From Amycolatopsis japonica (GTDB lineage: Bacteria > Actinomycetota > Actinomycetes > Mycobacteriales > Pseudonocardiaceae): a DNA stretch of 64,000 bases. The notes below the pieces were generated by a model. The model worked only from the letters and a program-made list of their open reading frames with translations, was not told where the DNA came from and made no database searches. The translations under genes and the position numbers were made by a program. The stretch lies in contig NZ_CP008953.1 in NCBI RefSeq assembly GCF_000732925.1, forward strand, positions 1,426,001 to 1,490,000. Reading direction: 5' to 3'. Shown here one piece after another: positions 1 through 8,880 of this stretch (its first letter is position 1; the number at the start of each line of letters is the position of its first letter).

Positions 1-1460
1 GTGGGGTCGTCGTTCTTGTGGGGAAGGAGGGCAGTGGGGTGAAATTGCGTGCCGTCCACCGTTGCCTTGTCGAACGAGCTTTTACCGTTGAAGGTCACCG
101 CGTTGAACTGGGGTGCGCCGGTGAAGCGTGCCTCACGGAACCAGGCGCCGCTGCCGAAAGTTGCCCCGTCGTACAAGACGTCGTCGGCGAAGGTCGCTAG
201 GTCGAAACTGGCATCGCTGGTGAAGGCTGCCTTGGTGAACCATGCCTTGTCAGTGAAGGTGACCTTGTCGAACTTGACGAACCTGTTGAAGACCGCCTGG
301 TCGAACTGCGCGGGACCGGTAAATGTCGCTTCTTCGAACCTGGTGTAGGTGTTGAAGGCCGTCTTGTAGAACACGGCCTTGCCGGCGAAGGTCGCCCTGA
401 CGAACCTGGCATCGCCGTGGAAGGTCGCCCTGTCGAACATGACGCCGCGACGGAAGGTCGTCTTGTTGAACCAGCCGTTGAGGCTGAAGGTCGCCTCGTC
501 GAACCACGCGCCGCCGGTGAAAGTCGTCCCCTCGAACCGGGCGTTGCGTGTGAAGGTTGCCTTGGTGAACAGGGTGGCGCCGGTGAAGGTCGCGTGGTCG
601 AAGCTGGCGGTTCCGGTGAAGGTCGCTTTACGGAATGTGCTGGTTCCGGCCCGAGCGCCGGTCAAGGTGAAGTCGATGAGTTGGGCGCCCGTGAGGTCAA
701 GGTCGAGTTCGCCCCAGTAGCTGGAGCTGCGGCGGGGGTTGAGATGGTCTTTGAGGAGGCGTTGGGCGGTAAGCCGGACTTCGCGTTCCTGCGTGCGCTC
801 GCGGTAGTTGTCGACGTCATTGATGCCGCCACGGTCGTCAGGCTCCGCCTCGACCGGAGGTTCGTACGGCATGCGCAGGTAGGCGCAGAGGACGTTGACG
901 ATGGTCTGGCGCTGGGTCTCGTTGTCCTGGGCGAGGCGTTCGAGTGCGTAAAGGCCGCTGAGCCGCACCGGGGCTTTCTCGGAGCCGAGTAGCTCGGCGG
1001 CTTTGAGGTAGAGGTCGGTGATCCGGCGCGCGGTCGCGTCTGAGCGAGCATCGTCGGCGACCCGTTCCTGATGTGCTCGGTTGGCGGCGGCGTCGGCTTG
1101 CTGGTGTGCGAGGACTTCGTATTGCTGGGCGAGGGCGCGTTCGCGGTTGTCGAGGTCGGCTTCGGTGGAGTGCTGGCGGCGCCAAGCGAGGTAGAGGGCG
1201 ACCACGCCGCCGCTGCCGACGCCGATGCTAAGCCCGATTTTCAGAGCATCGAGGCGGGCCTTCACCAGATCGGCGCCGGTGAGCCCGGCGGTGGCCGGCC
1301 ACCACAGCACAGTCACCGCACCCGCGGTCAGGACCCCGATCACCAACGCGGTCCACCACATCGCGGCCCGGGTCAGCTCGGGCAGCCGCTTTACCGACGA
1401 AGGGGTCGGACTCGGCGGTGTCGGGGGGCTGGCGGCTCCCTGCCGCGCATCGTCGGTCAT
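1..1460 (-). CDS. Membrane-anchored pentapeptide-repeat protein (3' end cut by window edge)
   Basis: The minus-strand frame is open from ATG 1460 to base 1 without a stop, so the C-terminus lies outside the window. The N-terminal ~75 residues contain two membrane segments (around AAMWWTALVIGVLTAGAVTV and IGLSIGVGSGGVVALYLAW). A helical linker follows with the phrase LGSEKAPVRLSGLYALERLA, which is typical of actinomycete pentapeptide-repeat proteins. From about residue 240 the protein is an array of FxxATF units (for example FDHATFTGATLFTKATF), expected to fold as a right-handed beta-helix. The array is probably cytoplasmic or surface-displayed from the membrane anchor. Function is unknown; such proteins are generally thought to be binding scaffolds. 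An in-frame ATG at 1469 is an alternative start, and neither start has a clear Shine-Dalgarno site. Confidence 0.85.
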   Translation of the reverse strand, partial: MTDDARQGAASPPTPPSPTPSSVKRLPELTRAAMWWTALVIGVLTAGAVTVLWWPATAGLTGADLVKARLDALKIGLSIGVGSGGVVALYLAWRRQHSTEADLDNRERALAQQYEVLAHQQADAAANRAHQERVADDARSDATARRITDLYLKAAELLGSEKAPVRLSGLYALERLAQDNETQRQTIVNVLCAYLRMPYEPPVEAEPDDRGGINDVDNYRERTQEREVRLTAQRLLKDHLNPRRSSSYWGELDLDLTGAQLIDFTLTGARAGTSTFRKATFTGTASFDHATFTGATLFTKATFTRNARFEGTTFTGGAWFDEATFSLNGWFNKTTFRRGVMFDRATFHGDARFVRATFAGKAVFYKTAFNTYTRFEEATFTGPAQFDQAVFNRFVKFDKVTFTDKAWFTKAAFTSDASFDLATFADDVLYDGATFGSGAWFREARFTGAPQFNAVTFNGKSSFDKATVDGTQFHPTALLPHKNDDP

Positions 1461-1613
1461 GACCTTCATCGTTGCGTACTCAGGTGAGAACGTCTCAAGG
1501 ACGCGCAAACGGAGCCCGTGGTCGCCCGAGCTGGAGTCGCGAACTTAGCGAGGCTGGTCGACGTGGCACAGATCAGCTTGCGCTACTTGGTAGATCTCCT
1601 CGCGGAGCGAGGG

Positions 1614-1907
1614 CTAACTCACCACTTCAATCCAGGTGGGCATGCTGCGCAATGTCGAGGCTGCGACGAGGGCGGGGCGGGGGGTGCCGTCGAAGGGCTG
1701 GTAGTAGGTGGTGTCGTCGGGCAGGACGTACCAGCGGCCACCGCCGAGGGTGGGCTTGTCGGCGGCTTCGTACACGGTCGCGCCGGTCAGGTCGGGTTCG
1801 TCCACCGTGCCTCCCAGGTCACTCTTACGGCCTAGCGTGTTATCAAGTCGAGTCAACCATGCCAGTCCCTGCACATGGTTCACTGGTCGGGGTGGTGTCG
1901 GGTCCAC
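1614..1907 (-). CDS. Small hypothetical protein, 97 aa
   Basis: A GTG-initiated frame encodes 97 residues with actinomycete codon usage. It includes the segment DLTGATVYEAADKPTLGGGR followed by WYVLPDDTTYYQPFDG, which reads like a compact soluble domain. I see no membrane segment, signal peptide or recognisable motif. It has the same orientation as the upstream end of the pentapeptide gene but is separated from it by about 145 bases. It is divergent from dnaE2. A TTGACA-like hexamer lies 10-16 bases upstream of the start codon, and the ribosome site (CCAGG) is weak. I do not recognise the family and assign no function. Confidence 0.5.
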   Translation of the reverse strand: MDPTPPRPVNHVQGLAWLTRLDNTLGRKSDLGGTVDEPDLTGATVYEAADKPTLGGGRWYVLPDDTTYYQPFDGTPRPALVAASTLRSMPTWIEVVS

Positions 1908-2043
1908 TACCTGGTGTTATGTCAAGCACAGGGCTTGACGGGAGCAAGTTCGGCGTTCAGGATCGTCGACAGAGTTCGTGCGTATGTTCGAGTGTTTGTC
2001 GCTGGCTTCCCCCCCACGGCAGAGCGTGTGGTGTGGAGCTGGT

Positions 2044-5000
2044 GTGGCGTTCAACAATCCTGCTGTCCCGTGGCGTGAGATCCAGCGGGTCGCGTCCGGT
2101 CGTCCTCGTGTGGAGGGTGACGGGAACGATTCGCCGGCGTGGTCGCGTAAGCGAGAGGGTTACGCGGGGCCGCCGGTGGATCTACGGGTCCGCGAGGGAG
2201 ACGACGACGGCGGCGCGGTGCCGCGAGTTCCGTACGCGGAGTTGCACGCGCATTCGAACTTCAGCTTCCTCGACGGCGCCAGCCACCCCGAAGAGCTGGT
2301 CGAGGAGGCCGCCCGCCAGGGCCTGGACGCGATCTTCCTGACCGATCACGACGGCATGTACGGGGCAGTGCGGTTCAACGAGGCCGCCCGCGAGCTCGGG
2401 GTCCGCGTCGGGTTCGGCGCGGAGCTGTCGCTGGATCTGCCCGCACCGCAAAACGGCGTCGCGGACCCGAGCGGCGCGCACCTGCTGGTGCTGGCCCGCG
2501 GCCTCGAGGGCTACCGCCGCTTATGCCGGGTGATCTCCCGCGCGCAGCTCGCGGGCGGGGAGAAGGGCCGCCCGGTCTACGACGAGACCGCGCTGGTCGA
2601 TGACCTGGCGGGGCACGTGCTGGTGCTGACCGGCTGCCGAAAAGGCAGGATCCGCCGCGCCCTCGCCGCCGACGACAAGATCACCGCGATGTCGGAGCTG
2701 ATGTCCCTGGCGGACAAGTTCGGACGCCACAACGTGGCGGTGGAACTGATCGATCACAGCCTGCCGCTCGACTCCACCTACAACGACACCCTGGCCTCGA
2801 TGGCGGAAGCGGTCGGCGTGGTGACGGTGGCGACGAACAACGTCCACTACGCCCACCCCGGCCGGGGCCCGCTCGGCGACGCCGTGGCCGCGGTCCGCGC
2901 CCGCCGGTCGCTCGATGACATGGAGGGCTGGCTGTCGGCAGCGCACATGGCGTTCGTGCGCTCGGGCGCCGAGCAGGCCGAGTTCTTCGCCCGGTATCCC
3001 GGCGCGGTCACCCGCGCCGCCCTGCTCGGCGTCGAATGCGCCTTCGACCTCAACCTCGTCGCACCCGACTTGCCGCCGTTCCCGGTCCCGGCCGGGCATG
3101 ACGAGATGTCGTTCCTGCGGGAGCTGACCTGGGCGGGTGCGGCGAAACGCTACGGGCACCGCGAGGACTATCCGAAGGCCTACGCCCAGCTCGACCACGA
3201 ACTGAACATCATCGAGAAGCTCGGGTTTCCGGGGTATTTCCTGGTGGTGTGGGACATCGTCCGGTTCTGCCGCGACGCCAACATCTTGTGCCAGGGCCGG
3301 GGATCGGCGGCGAACTCCGCGGTCTGCTACGCGCTGGAGATCTGCCATGCCGACCCGGTGAAGTGGGGGCTGCTGTTCGAGCGGTTCCTGGCGCCGGAGC
3401 GGGACGGGCCGCCGGACATCGACATCGACATCGAGTCCGACCGCCGCGAAGAGGCGATCCAGTACGTCTACGACAAACACGGCCGCTTCCATGCGGCGCA
3501 GGTGGCGAACGTGATCACCTACCGGGCGCCGTCGGCGATCCGGGACGCCGCCAAAGCCTTAGGTTTCAGCCCCGGCCAGCAGGACGCCTACAGCAAGATC
3601 GTCAACCGCTGGGCCGGAGTGAAGAAAACCAGCGAGGAGGCCGCGGGGGAGATCCCGCCGGAGATCCTCGAGCTCGCCGACGCCCTCGAAGACTTCCCCC
3701 GGCACCTGGGGATCCACTCCGGTGGGATGGTGATCTCGAAGGAGCCGGTGTCGGAGGTGGTGCCGGTCGAGTGGGCCCGCATGCCCGGCCGGTCGGTGTT
3801 GCAGTGGGACAAGGACGACTGCGCCGCCGTCGGGCTGGTGAAGTTCGACCTGCTCGGCCTCGGCATGCTCTCGGCGCTGCACTACATGATCGACCTCATC
3901 GCCGAACACCACGGGGAGACGGTCGACATCGGCACGCTCGACCTCGCCGACCCCAAGGTCTACGACATGCTGTGCGCCGCCGATGCGATCGGGGTATTCC
4001 AAGTGGAGTCCCGGGCGCAGCTGGCGACGCTGCCGCGGTTGCGGCCGCGGAAGTTCTACGACCTCGTCGTCGAAGTCGCCCTGATCCGGCCCGGCCCGAT
4101 CCAGGGCGGTTCCGTCCACCCCTACATCGCGCGTCGCCGCGGCGAGGAAACCTGGAAACACAAGCATCCTCTGCTGGCGCGGAGTCTCGATAGGACACTC
4201 GGGGTGCCGTTGTTCCAGGAGCAGGTCATGCAGATGGCCGTCGACGTCGCGAGCTTCACCCCGGCCGAGGCGGATCTGTTGCGGCGGGCGATGGGATCGA
4301 AACGCTCCAGCGCCAAAATGCAGAAACTCGCCAAAAGGTTCTTCGACGGTGCCGCGGCGAACAGCGTCGACCGCGACACCGCCGTGTCCGTGTTCGAGCA
4401 GATCCACGCCTTCTCCGGCTACGGCTTCCCCGAAGCCCACTCCATGTCCTTCGCCCTGCTCGTCTACGCCTCCGCGCATCTCAAGTACTACTGGCCGGCG
4501 GCGTTCTGCGCGGGCCTGCTGCGGGCGCAGCCGATGGGGTTCTACTCACCGCAATCGCTGGTCGCCGACGCCCGCCGCCACGGCGTCATCGTGCGCGAGC
4601 CGGACATCAACGCCAGCCTCACCCACGCCACCCTCGAACCCGAACTCGAAAGCACAGGCGGCCACGCCATCCGCCTCGGCCTCGCCGCGATCAGGAACGT
4701 CGGCGACAACGCCGCCGAAGCGATCGTCACCGAACGCCAAGCCAACGGCCCGTACACCAGCATCGGTGAATTGACCGAACGCGTGCGGCTGAAGAAGCCC
4801 GCGATCGAGGCGCTGGCCACCGCCGGTGCGTTCACCAGCCTCGGCCCCGAGCGACGCCAAGCACTCTGGGCCGCCGGTGCTGCGGCCACCACCCGGCCCG
4901 AACACCTCCCCGGTCTCGCGCCCGGCCTGGACGCCCCGGCGCTGCCGGGGATGACGCGGTTCGAGGTCACCGCCGCCGACCTGTGGGCCACCGGCATCTC

Positions 5001-5367
5001 ACCCGGCTCCCACCCCGTCGAATACCTCCGGACCTGGCTCACCGAACACGGCGCCATCAGCGCCGCCCAGCTCGGCCAGGCCGAAGACGGGGCACGGGTG
5101 TGGATCGGGGGAGCAGTCACCCACCGGCAACGCCCCGCGACCGCCGGCGGGATCACCTTCTTCAACCTCGAGGACGAGACCGGCATGGCCAATATCCTCG
5201 TCTCCCCGGGACTGTTTCACCGGAGCAGGAAGGTATTGCTGGCGACCAACGCGTTGTTGATCCGCGGAATCGCTCAGGTGACCGAGGGAACGTGCACGGT
5301 GGTCGCGGACCAGGTGCAGCCGTTGGACCTGCAAGGCCTGGCGTCAAAGTCGCGTGACTTCCGGTGA
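2044..5367 (+). CDS. dnaE2: Error-prone DNA polymerase DnaE2 (Pol III alpha-type)
   Basis: This is an 1107-residue C-family polymerase. The GTG at 2044 was chosen because GGAG lies 5 bases upstream and because FNNPAVPWREIQRV matches the usual DnaE2 N-terminus; the frame is open further upstream without a plausible start. The PHP domain begins near residue 66 with ELHAHSNFSFLDG and TDHDGMYG, so its metal-binding residues look intact. The polymerase core has GRGSAANSAVCYALEI and the catalytic acidic motif PDIDIDIESDRRE near residue 460, then GIHSGGMVIS and LIRPGPIQGGSVHPYI. An OB-fold lies at about 1017-1095, and the protein ends in KSRDFR, a DnaE2-type tail. DnaE2 carries out damage-induced translesion synthesis, normally with ImuA'/ImuB; neither partner is encoded in this window. 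The stop overlaps the next gene by 4 bases. Confidence 0.93.
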   Translation: MAFNNPAVPWREIQRVASGRPRVEGDGNDSPAWSRKREGYAGPPVDLRVREGDDDGGAVPRVPYAELHAHSNFSFLDGASHPEELVEEAARQGLDAIFLTDHDGMYGAVRFNEAARELGVRVGFGAELSLDLPAPQNGVADPSGAHLLVLARGLEGYRRLCRVISRAQLAGGEKGRPVYDETALVDDLAGHVLVLTGCRKGRIRRALAADDKITAMSELMSLADKFGRHNVAVELIDHSLPLDSTYNDTLASMAEAVGVVTVATNNVHYAHPGRGPLGDAVAAVRARRSLDDMEGWLSAAHMAFVRSGAEQAEFFARYPGAVTRAALLGVECAFDLNLVAPDLPPFPVPAGHDEMSFLRELTWAGAAKRYGHREDYPKAYAQLDHELNIIEKLGFPGYFLVVWDIVRFCRDANILCQGRGSAANSAVCYALEICHADPVKWGLLFERFLAPERDGPPDIDIDIESDRREEAIQYVYDKHGRFHAAQVANVITYRAPSAIRDAAKALGFSPGQQDAYSKIVNRWAGVKKTSEEAAGEIPPEILELADALEDFPRHLGIHSGGMVISKEPVSEVVPVEWARMPGRSVLQWDKDDCAAVGLVKFDLLGLGMLSALHYMIDLIAEHHGETVDIGTLDLADPKVYDMLCAADAIGVFQVESRAQLATLPRLRPRKFYDLVVEVALIRPGPIQGGSVHPYIARRRGEETWKHKHPLLARSLDRTLGVPLFQEQVMQMAVDVASFTPAEADLLRRAMGSKRSSAKMQKLAKRFFDGAAANSVDRDTAVSVFEQIHAFSGYGFPEAHSMSFALLVYASAHLKYYWPAAFCAGLLRAQPMGFYSPQSLVADARRHGVIVREPDINASLTHATLEPELESTGGHAIRLGLAAIRNVGDNAAEAIVTERQANGPYTSIGELTERVRLKKPAIEALATAGAFTSLGPERRQALWAAGAAATTRPEHLPGLAPGLDAPALPGMTRFEVTAADLWATGISPGSHPVEYLRTWLTEHGAISAAQLGQAEDGARVWIGGAVTHRQRPATAGGITFFNLEDETGMANILVSPGLFHRSRKVLLATNALLIRGIAQVTEGTCTVVADQVQPLDLQGLASKSRDFR

Positions 5368-5981
5368 CCGGAGCGAACCGGGAATGGCGAACGCTGGAAG
5401 TCCCGATCCGGCCGGGCACGGGCACCCCGAAACGATGTCCGTGGGGCCATGAGCTCGCGGTCGGTGGTGTGCGGCAGGGCTGGTCGCAGGACTACCGGGC
5501 GCCGGAATGGCTATGCGAGGCCTGCCACGCATTGACCGGTGTCGGCGGAGTCTGGGCGGTGATCGACACCGCCGTCGAGCGGCAGGTTATGGAAACCGGG
5601 GTGGACGAGTACGGCCTGCGCCTGGTCGTCCTGCCGCCACCGGTGTCCGCCGGGATCGGCGTCATCCAGCTTCGCTTAGGGCACACGGTCTTCGGTGAAG
5701 TGCGGCTATCGCTGTGTCCGGTCGACCGGCGCGCGATCCTCGTCCATGTCGAGGTCGAGGAGAAGCACCGTAGGCGTGGGGCGGGCCGAGCGCTGGTGAG
5801 CGCCGCCAGGGAGCGGGGCGCCAGGTTCGACTGGTCGATGCTGCCCATCGGGCGCGACCCGGTCGCTGTGGCGTTCTGGGCCCGGGTCGGAGCGGTCGGT
5901 CCGGCGAGTCCGCATCCGTGCACGCACCAGGTCGAGGCGAAAGTGGTTCCCGCCGAGGCGCGATGGATGAAGTGGTGGTGA
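5364..5981 (+). CDS. GNAT-family acetyltransferase with N-terminal Cys/His motif
   Basis: The start GTG overlaps the dnaE2 stop (GTGA), so the two genes are probably translationally coupled. The 205-residue protein has an N-terminal candidate zinc-binding motif: CPWGHE near residue 25, then CEACH about 25 residues later. The C-terminal half looks like a GNAT fold. Its acetyl-CoA loop is EKHRRRGAGRALVSAARERG near residue 135, followed by DPVAVAFWARVGA, the usual beta6-beta7 signature. The acceptor substrate cannot be read from sequence. Coupling to a mutagenic polymerase may be incidental. Confidence is high for the GNAT fold and low for any specific role. Confidence 0.8.
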   Translation: MTGANREWRTLEVPIRPGTGTPKRCPWGHELAVGGVRQGWSQDYRAPEWLCEACHALTGVGGVWAVIDTAVERQVMETGVDEYGLRLVVLPPPVSAGIGVIQLRLGHTVFGEVRLSLCPVDRRAILVHVEVEEKHRRRGAGRALVSAARERGARFDWSMLPIGRDPVAVAFWARVGAVGPASPHPCTHQVEAKVVPAEARWMKWW

Positions 5982-6135
5982 TCGGAAGTCGTGGCTGAAG
6001 CAGGCAGCCGGTGCGGGTCAGGCTGCAGCTCGCCACCGCTCGTCATGCCGATATGGCTCAGGCGGCGGTTGCGTACGGCTGCGTGCGGGCAGGTGACCGC
6101 TGCTCCGCTGATGTCTTTCGCGAAACGGCATGCTT

Positions 6136-6155
6136 GCCCGAACATATCAACGGGC
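6136..6155. promoter_or_regulatory. Inverted repeat upstream of cadC, possible operator
   Basis: GCCCG, ten A/T-rich bases (aacatatcaa) and CGGGC form an inverted repeat that ends 14 bases before the cadC start. The position suits autoregulation by CadC, but the arms are only 5 bp and ArsR operators are usually longer, so this is tentative. Confidence 0.3.
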
Positions 6156-6169
6156 GTTAGATTGAGAGA

Positions 6170-6532
6170 GTGAGTGACGATGCCTGCGAACTGCTCTGTA
6201 TCGACTTCGACCACGCTGAGTCCCTGCGGACCGCGCTGCCGGACGAGGACCTGCTCGCCCGCCGGGCCGAGCGGCTGCGGGCGCTGGGGGAGCCGACCCG
6301 GCTGCGGATCGCGCACGCGCTGCATGTCGGTGACGAGCTGTGCGTGTGCGACCTGGCGTGGATCGTCGGGGCGTCGAAGGGCCTGGTGTCCCATCATCTG
6401 AGGCTGCTGCGAGCGGCGGGGCTGGTCGCCTCGCGCCGTGAGGGGAAGCTGGTCATGTACCGGCTCAGCGCCGATGGCTCTGGGCTGCTGGCCGCCGTTA
6501 GGAGCCTGGAGGCGCAGGTGTACCCGGCATGA
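6170..6532 (+). CDS. cadC: CadC-type ArsR/SmtB metal sensor (Cd/Pb/Zn)
   Basis: This is a 120-residue winged-helix repressor of the ArsR/SmtB family. It carries both halves of the CadC thiolate site: an N-terminal Cys pair (C6 and C10 in CELLCIDF) and the helix pair C58/C60 in ELCVCDL. In Staphylococcus CadC this four-Cys site binds Cd(II), Pb(II) or Zn(II) and releases DNA; assigning those metals here is by family. The DNA-recognition region is SKGLVSHHLRLLRAAGLV and the wing is SRREGKLVMYRLS. The GTG start has only a weak GAGAG upstream. The stop overlaps the cadA start by 4 bases (ATGA), so repressor and pump form one operon. Confidence 0.9.
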   Translation: MSDDACELLCIDFDHAESLRTALPDEDLLARRAERLRALGEPTRLRIAHALHVGDELCVCDLAWIVGASKGLVSHHLRLLRAAGLVASRREGKLVMYRLSADGSGLLAAVRSLEAQVYPA

Positions 6533-8589
6533 GTGACATCTGCTGCGGCCCCGGCGACGAGCACGGCCACGACGACGAACACGAGGCGCCGCAACGGTTG
6601 TGGCGGGTCCGCGAGATCCAGCTCGCTGGTCTCGCCGCCGTGTTCCTGGTCGCCGGGTTCCTCGCCGGCTGGCTGGGCTCCGTGTCCGGGGGTATCGCGC
6701 TGCATCTGGCCGCGGCCGCGGTCGGGGGCTGGACGTTCGTCCCCGGAACGCTGAAAGCGCTGTGGCGCAGGCGGATCGGGGTCGGGACCCTGATGACCAT
6801 CGCCCTGGCCGGGGCGTTGATCCTGGGCCAGTTCGCCGAGGCGGCGATGCTGGCGTTCCTGTTCTCCATCAGCGAGGCGCTGGAGGACCACTCCCTGGCC
6901 CGCACCCGCCGCGGACTGCGTGCGCTGCTGGCCCTCGTTCCGGACACCGTCACCGTGGTCCGGGCCGGGATCCAGTCCGCGATCAGCCCGGAGAATTTGC
7001 GCGTCGGGGACCGGATGCTGGTGCGCGCAGGGGAACGGATCCCCAGCGACGGCGTGGTCCGTGACGGCCGGTCCAGTGTGGACACCTCGGCCATCACCGG
7101 CGAATCCGTGCCGGTCGAGGTCGGACCCGGCGGCGAGGTGTTCGCCGGCGCGATCAACGGCACCGGTGTCCTCACCGTCGAGGCCACGGCCACGGTCGCG
7201 GACAACTCGCTGGCCAAGGTCGTGCGGGTCGTCGAGGACGCCCAGCAGCGCAAGGGCGCCCGGCAGCGGCTCGCCGACCGGATAGCCCGGCCGCTGGTGC
7301 CCGCGGTCATGGTGCTCGCCACCGCGATCGCCGGTCTCGGCGCCCTGCTCGACGAGCCCGCGACCTGGATCGAGCGCGCGCTCGTGGTGCTCGTCGCCGC
7401 CGCACCGTGCGCGCTCGCGATCTCCGTACCGGTCACCGTGATCTCCGCGGTCGGCGCCGCCAGCCGCCTCGGGCTTTTGGTCAAGGGCGGTGCCGCGCTG
7501 GAAACCCTCGGCGCGGTCCGCGTCGTCGCGCTCGACAAGACCGGCACCCTCACCCGCAACAACCCGGCCGTCACCGAGATCATCCCCGTCGACGGCGTCA
7601 CCTCCGAGCGGGTGTTGCGGGTCGCGGCCGCGCTGGAAGCACACAGCGAACACCCGCTCGCCGCCGCGATCCTCGCCGCCGCCCCCGCACCCGTCCCGGC
7701 CGACGCGGTCACCACCGTCCCCGGCGCCGGGGTGGAAGGCCTCGTCAACGGCACCCCGGCCCGGCTCGGCAAACCCGGCTGGATCACCGCGCCCGCCCTC
7801 GACGCCGACATCACGCGGCTGCAGGAGAACGGCACCACCGTGGCCGTCATCGAGCACGACGGCGTTGTCCTCGGTCTGATCGGCATCCGCGACGAACTCC
7901 GCCCAGAGGCCCCGGAGATCGTCGCCGAGCTGCGCGACGCGGGCATCGAGGTCGCGATGCTCACCGGCGACAACACCCGGACCGCCGCCGCACTGGCCGC
8001 TCAGGCCGGGATCGCGGATGTCCACGCCGAACTCAAACCCACAGACAAAGCCGCCCTCATCACCCGCCTCCAAGCAAGCAACCGTGGTGGGGTGGCGATG
8101 ATCGGCGACGGCGTCAACGACGCCCCCGCGCTCGCCACTGCCGACGTCGGCATCGCCATGGGCGCCATGGGAAGCGACGTCGCCATCGAGACCGCCGACG
8201 TCGCGTTCATGGGCACCGACCTGCGGCACCTGCCTCAGGCCCTGCGTCACGCCCGCCGCGCGCGGACGATCATGCTGCAGAACATCGGGCTCTCCGCGCT
8301 GATCGTCCTCACCCTCGTTCCGCTCGCCGCGTTCGGGATCCTCGGCCTCGCCACCGTCGTGTTCATCCACGAAGTCGCCGAAGTCTTCGTCATCGGCAAC
8401 GGCGTCCGCGCCGGCCGCCTGCGCGCACTGCGCGGCGCGCCCGCACCGGAACCCGTTGTCGTGCAACGAATCCCCGCTGTCCCGCAAGCGGGGGAAGACG
8501 GCTGCTCCTGCTGCGCCGAACCGCCGATCGTCCCCGCAAGACGCCCCAACCTGCTCGACCTACGACCACCCGCCCGGCGCGACACCTGA
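6529..8589 (+). CDS. cadA: P1B-type heavy-metal ATPase, CadA/CtpG-like
   Basis: This is a 686-residue inner-membrane pump that exports soft divalent cations at the expense of ATP. The N-terminus is short and has CCGPG then a His-rich HGHDDEH instead of a full heavy-metal-associated domain. Eight or so membrane segments surround the actuator (TGESVPVE near residue 195), the transmembrane metal motif APCAL near 293, the phosphorylation motif DKTGTLT near 337, the nucleotide-binding SEHPLAAA, and the hinge GDGVNDAPALA near 526. APC instead of CPC is as in mycobacterial CtpG-like pumps. The C-terminus ends with a Cys cluster (CSCC) likely to bind metal. Pairing with a CadC sensor suggests Cd/Zn/Pb. 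The region up to 8880 carries a transporter fragment. Confidence 0.92.
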   Translation: MSDICCGPGDEHGHDDEHEAPQRLWRVREIQLAGLAAVFLVAGFLAGWLGSVSGGIALHLAAAAVGGWTFVPGTLKALWRRRIGVGTLMTIALAGALILGQFAEAAMLAFLFSISEALEDHSLARTRRGLRALLALVPDTVTVVRAGIQSAISPENLRVGDRMLVRAGERIPSDGVVRDGRSSVDTSAITGESVPVEVGPGGEVFAGAINGTGVLTVEATATVADNSLAKVVRVVEDAQQRKGARQRLADRIARPLVPAVMVLATAIAGLGALLDEPATWIERALVVLVAAAPCALAISVPVTVISAVGAASRLGLLVKGGAALETLGAVRVVALDKTGTLTRNNPAVTEIIPVDGVTSERVLRVAAALEAHSEHPLAAAILAAAPAPVPADAVTTVPGAGVEGLVNGTPARLGKPGWITAPALDADITRLQENGTTVAVIEHDGVVLGLIGIRDELRPEAPEIVAELRDAGIEVAMLTGDNTRTAAALAAQAGIADVHAELKPTDKAALITRLQASNRGGVAMIGDGVNDAPALATADVGIAMGAMGSDVAIETADVAFMGTDLRHLPQALRHARRARTIMLQNIGLSALIVLTLVPLAAFGILGLATVVFIHEVAEVFVIGNGVRAGRLRALRGAPAPEPVVVQRIPAVPQAGEDGCSCCAEPPIVPARRPNLLDLRPPARRDT

Positions 8590-8640
8590 CGGCACCCCGA
8601 CCCGAACACGATCCCTGAGACGAGTAGGGATCCGCGAACA

Positions 8641-8880
8641 TGGCCGCTCGCGCTGGGTTTGTCACTGCTGTGCCCGCTGACCGCGTTCGGCCTGCGTACC
8701 AACACCGAATTGTCGGCCTTCTTGCTTGCCGTCGGTGTCGGCGCTATCGCCCAGGTCGTCATCCAGATCGTGCCCTCCCTGCGCGACAAGGACGGGCGTC
8801 TGCTCGAACCCGCCACTGTCGGCGGCGTCGCAGTAGGTCTTCCGACGATGTTCCTCACCGGATCACTGGTCACCGCCTAG
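8641..8880 (+). pseudogene. C-terminal remnant of a ZIP-like metal permease
   Basis: The frame immediately after cadA is open from 8590 to a TAG at 8880 but has no credible start; a TTG at 8659 lacks a ribosome site. From 8644 it reads PLALGLSLLCPLTAFGLR, then TELSAFLLAVGVGAIAQVVI, QIVPSLRDKDG and a final hydrophobic segment. This resembles the last two or three membrane helices of ZIP-family transporters, about a quarter of the family's length. A decayed ZIP gene next to a cation pump is plausible. The family call is tentative, and a small independent membrane protein is the alternative. Confidence 0.45.

Noticed and set aside
1..720. CRISPR or DNA tandem repeat from periodic GTGAAGGTCGCC-like units
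   Set aside because: The periodicity is the codon pattern of the antisense pentapeptide repeats; spacing is not that of a CRISPR array.
1978..2043. Upstream extension of dnaE2
   Set aside because: The extra residues do not match DnaE2 proteins, and a ribosome site fits GTG 2044.
6394..8487. Open frame of about 700 codons on the minus strand across cadA
   Set aside because: It is antisense to a clear P-type ATPase, is low in complexity and Gly/Arg/Asp-rich, and reflects high-GC codon bias only.
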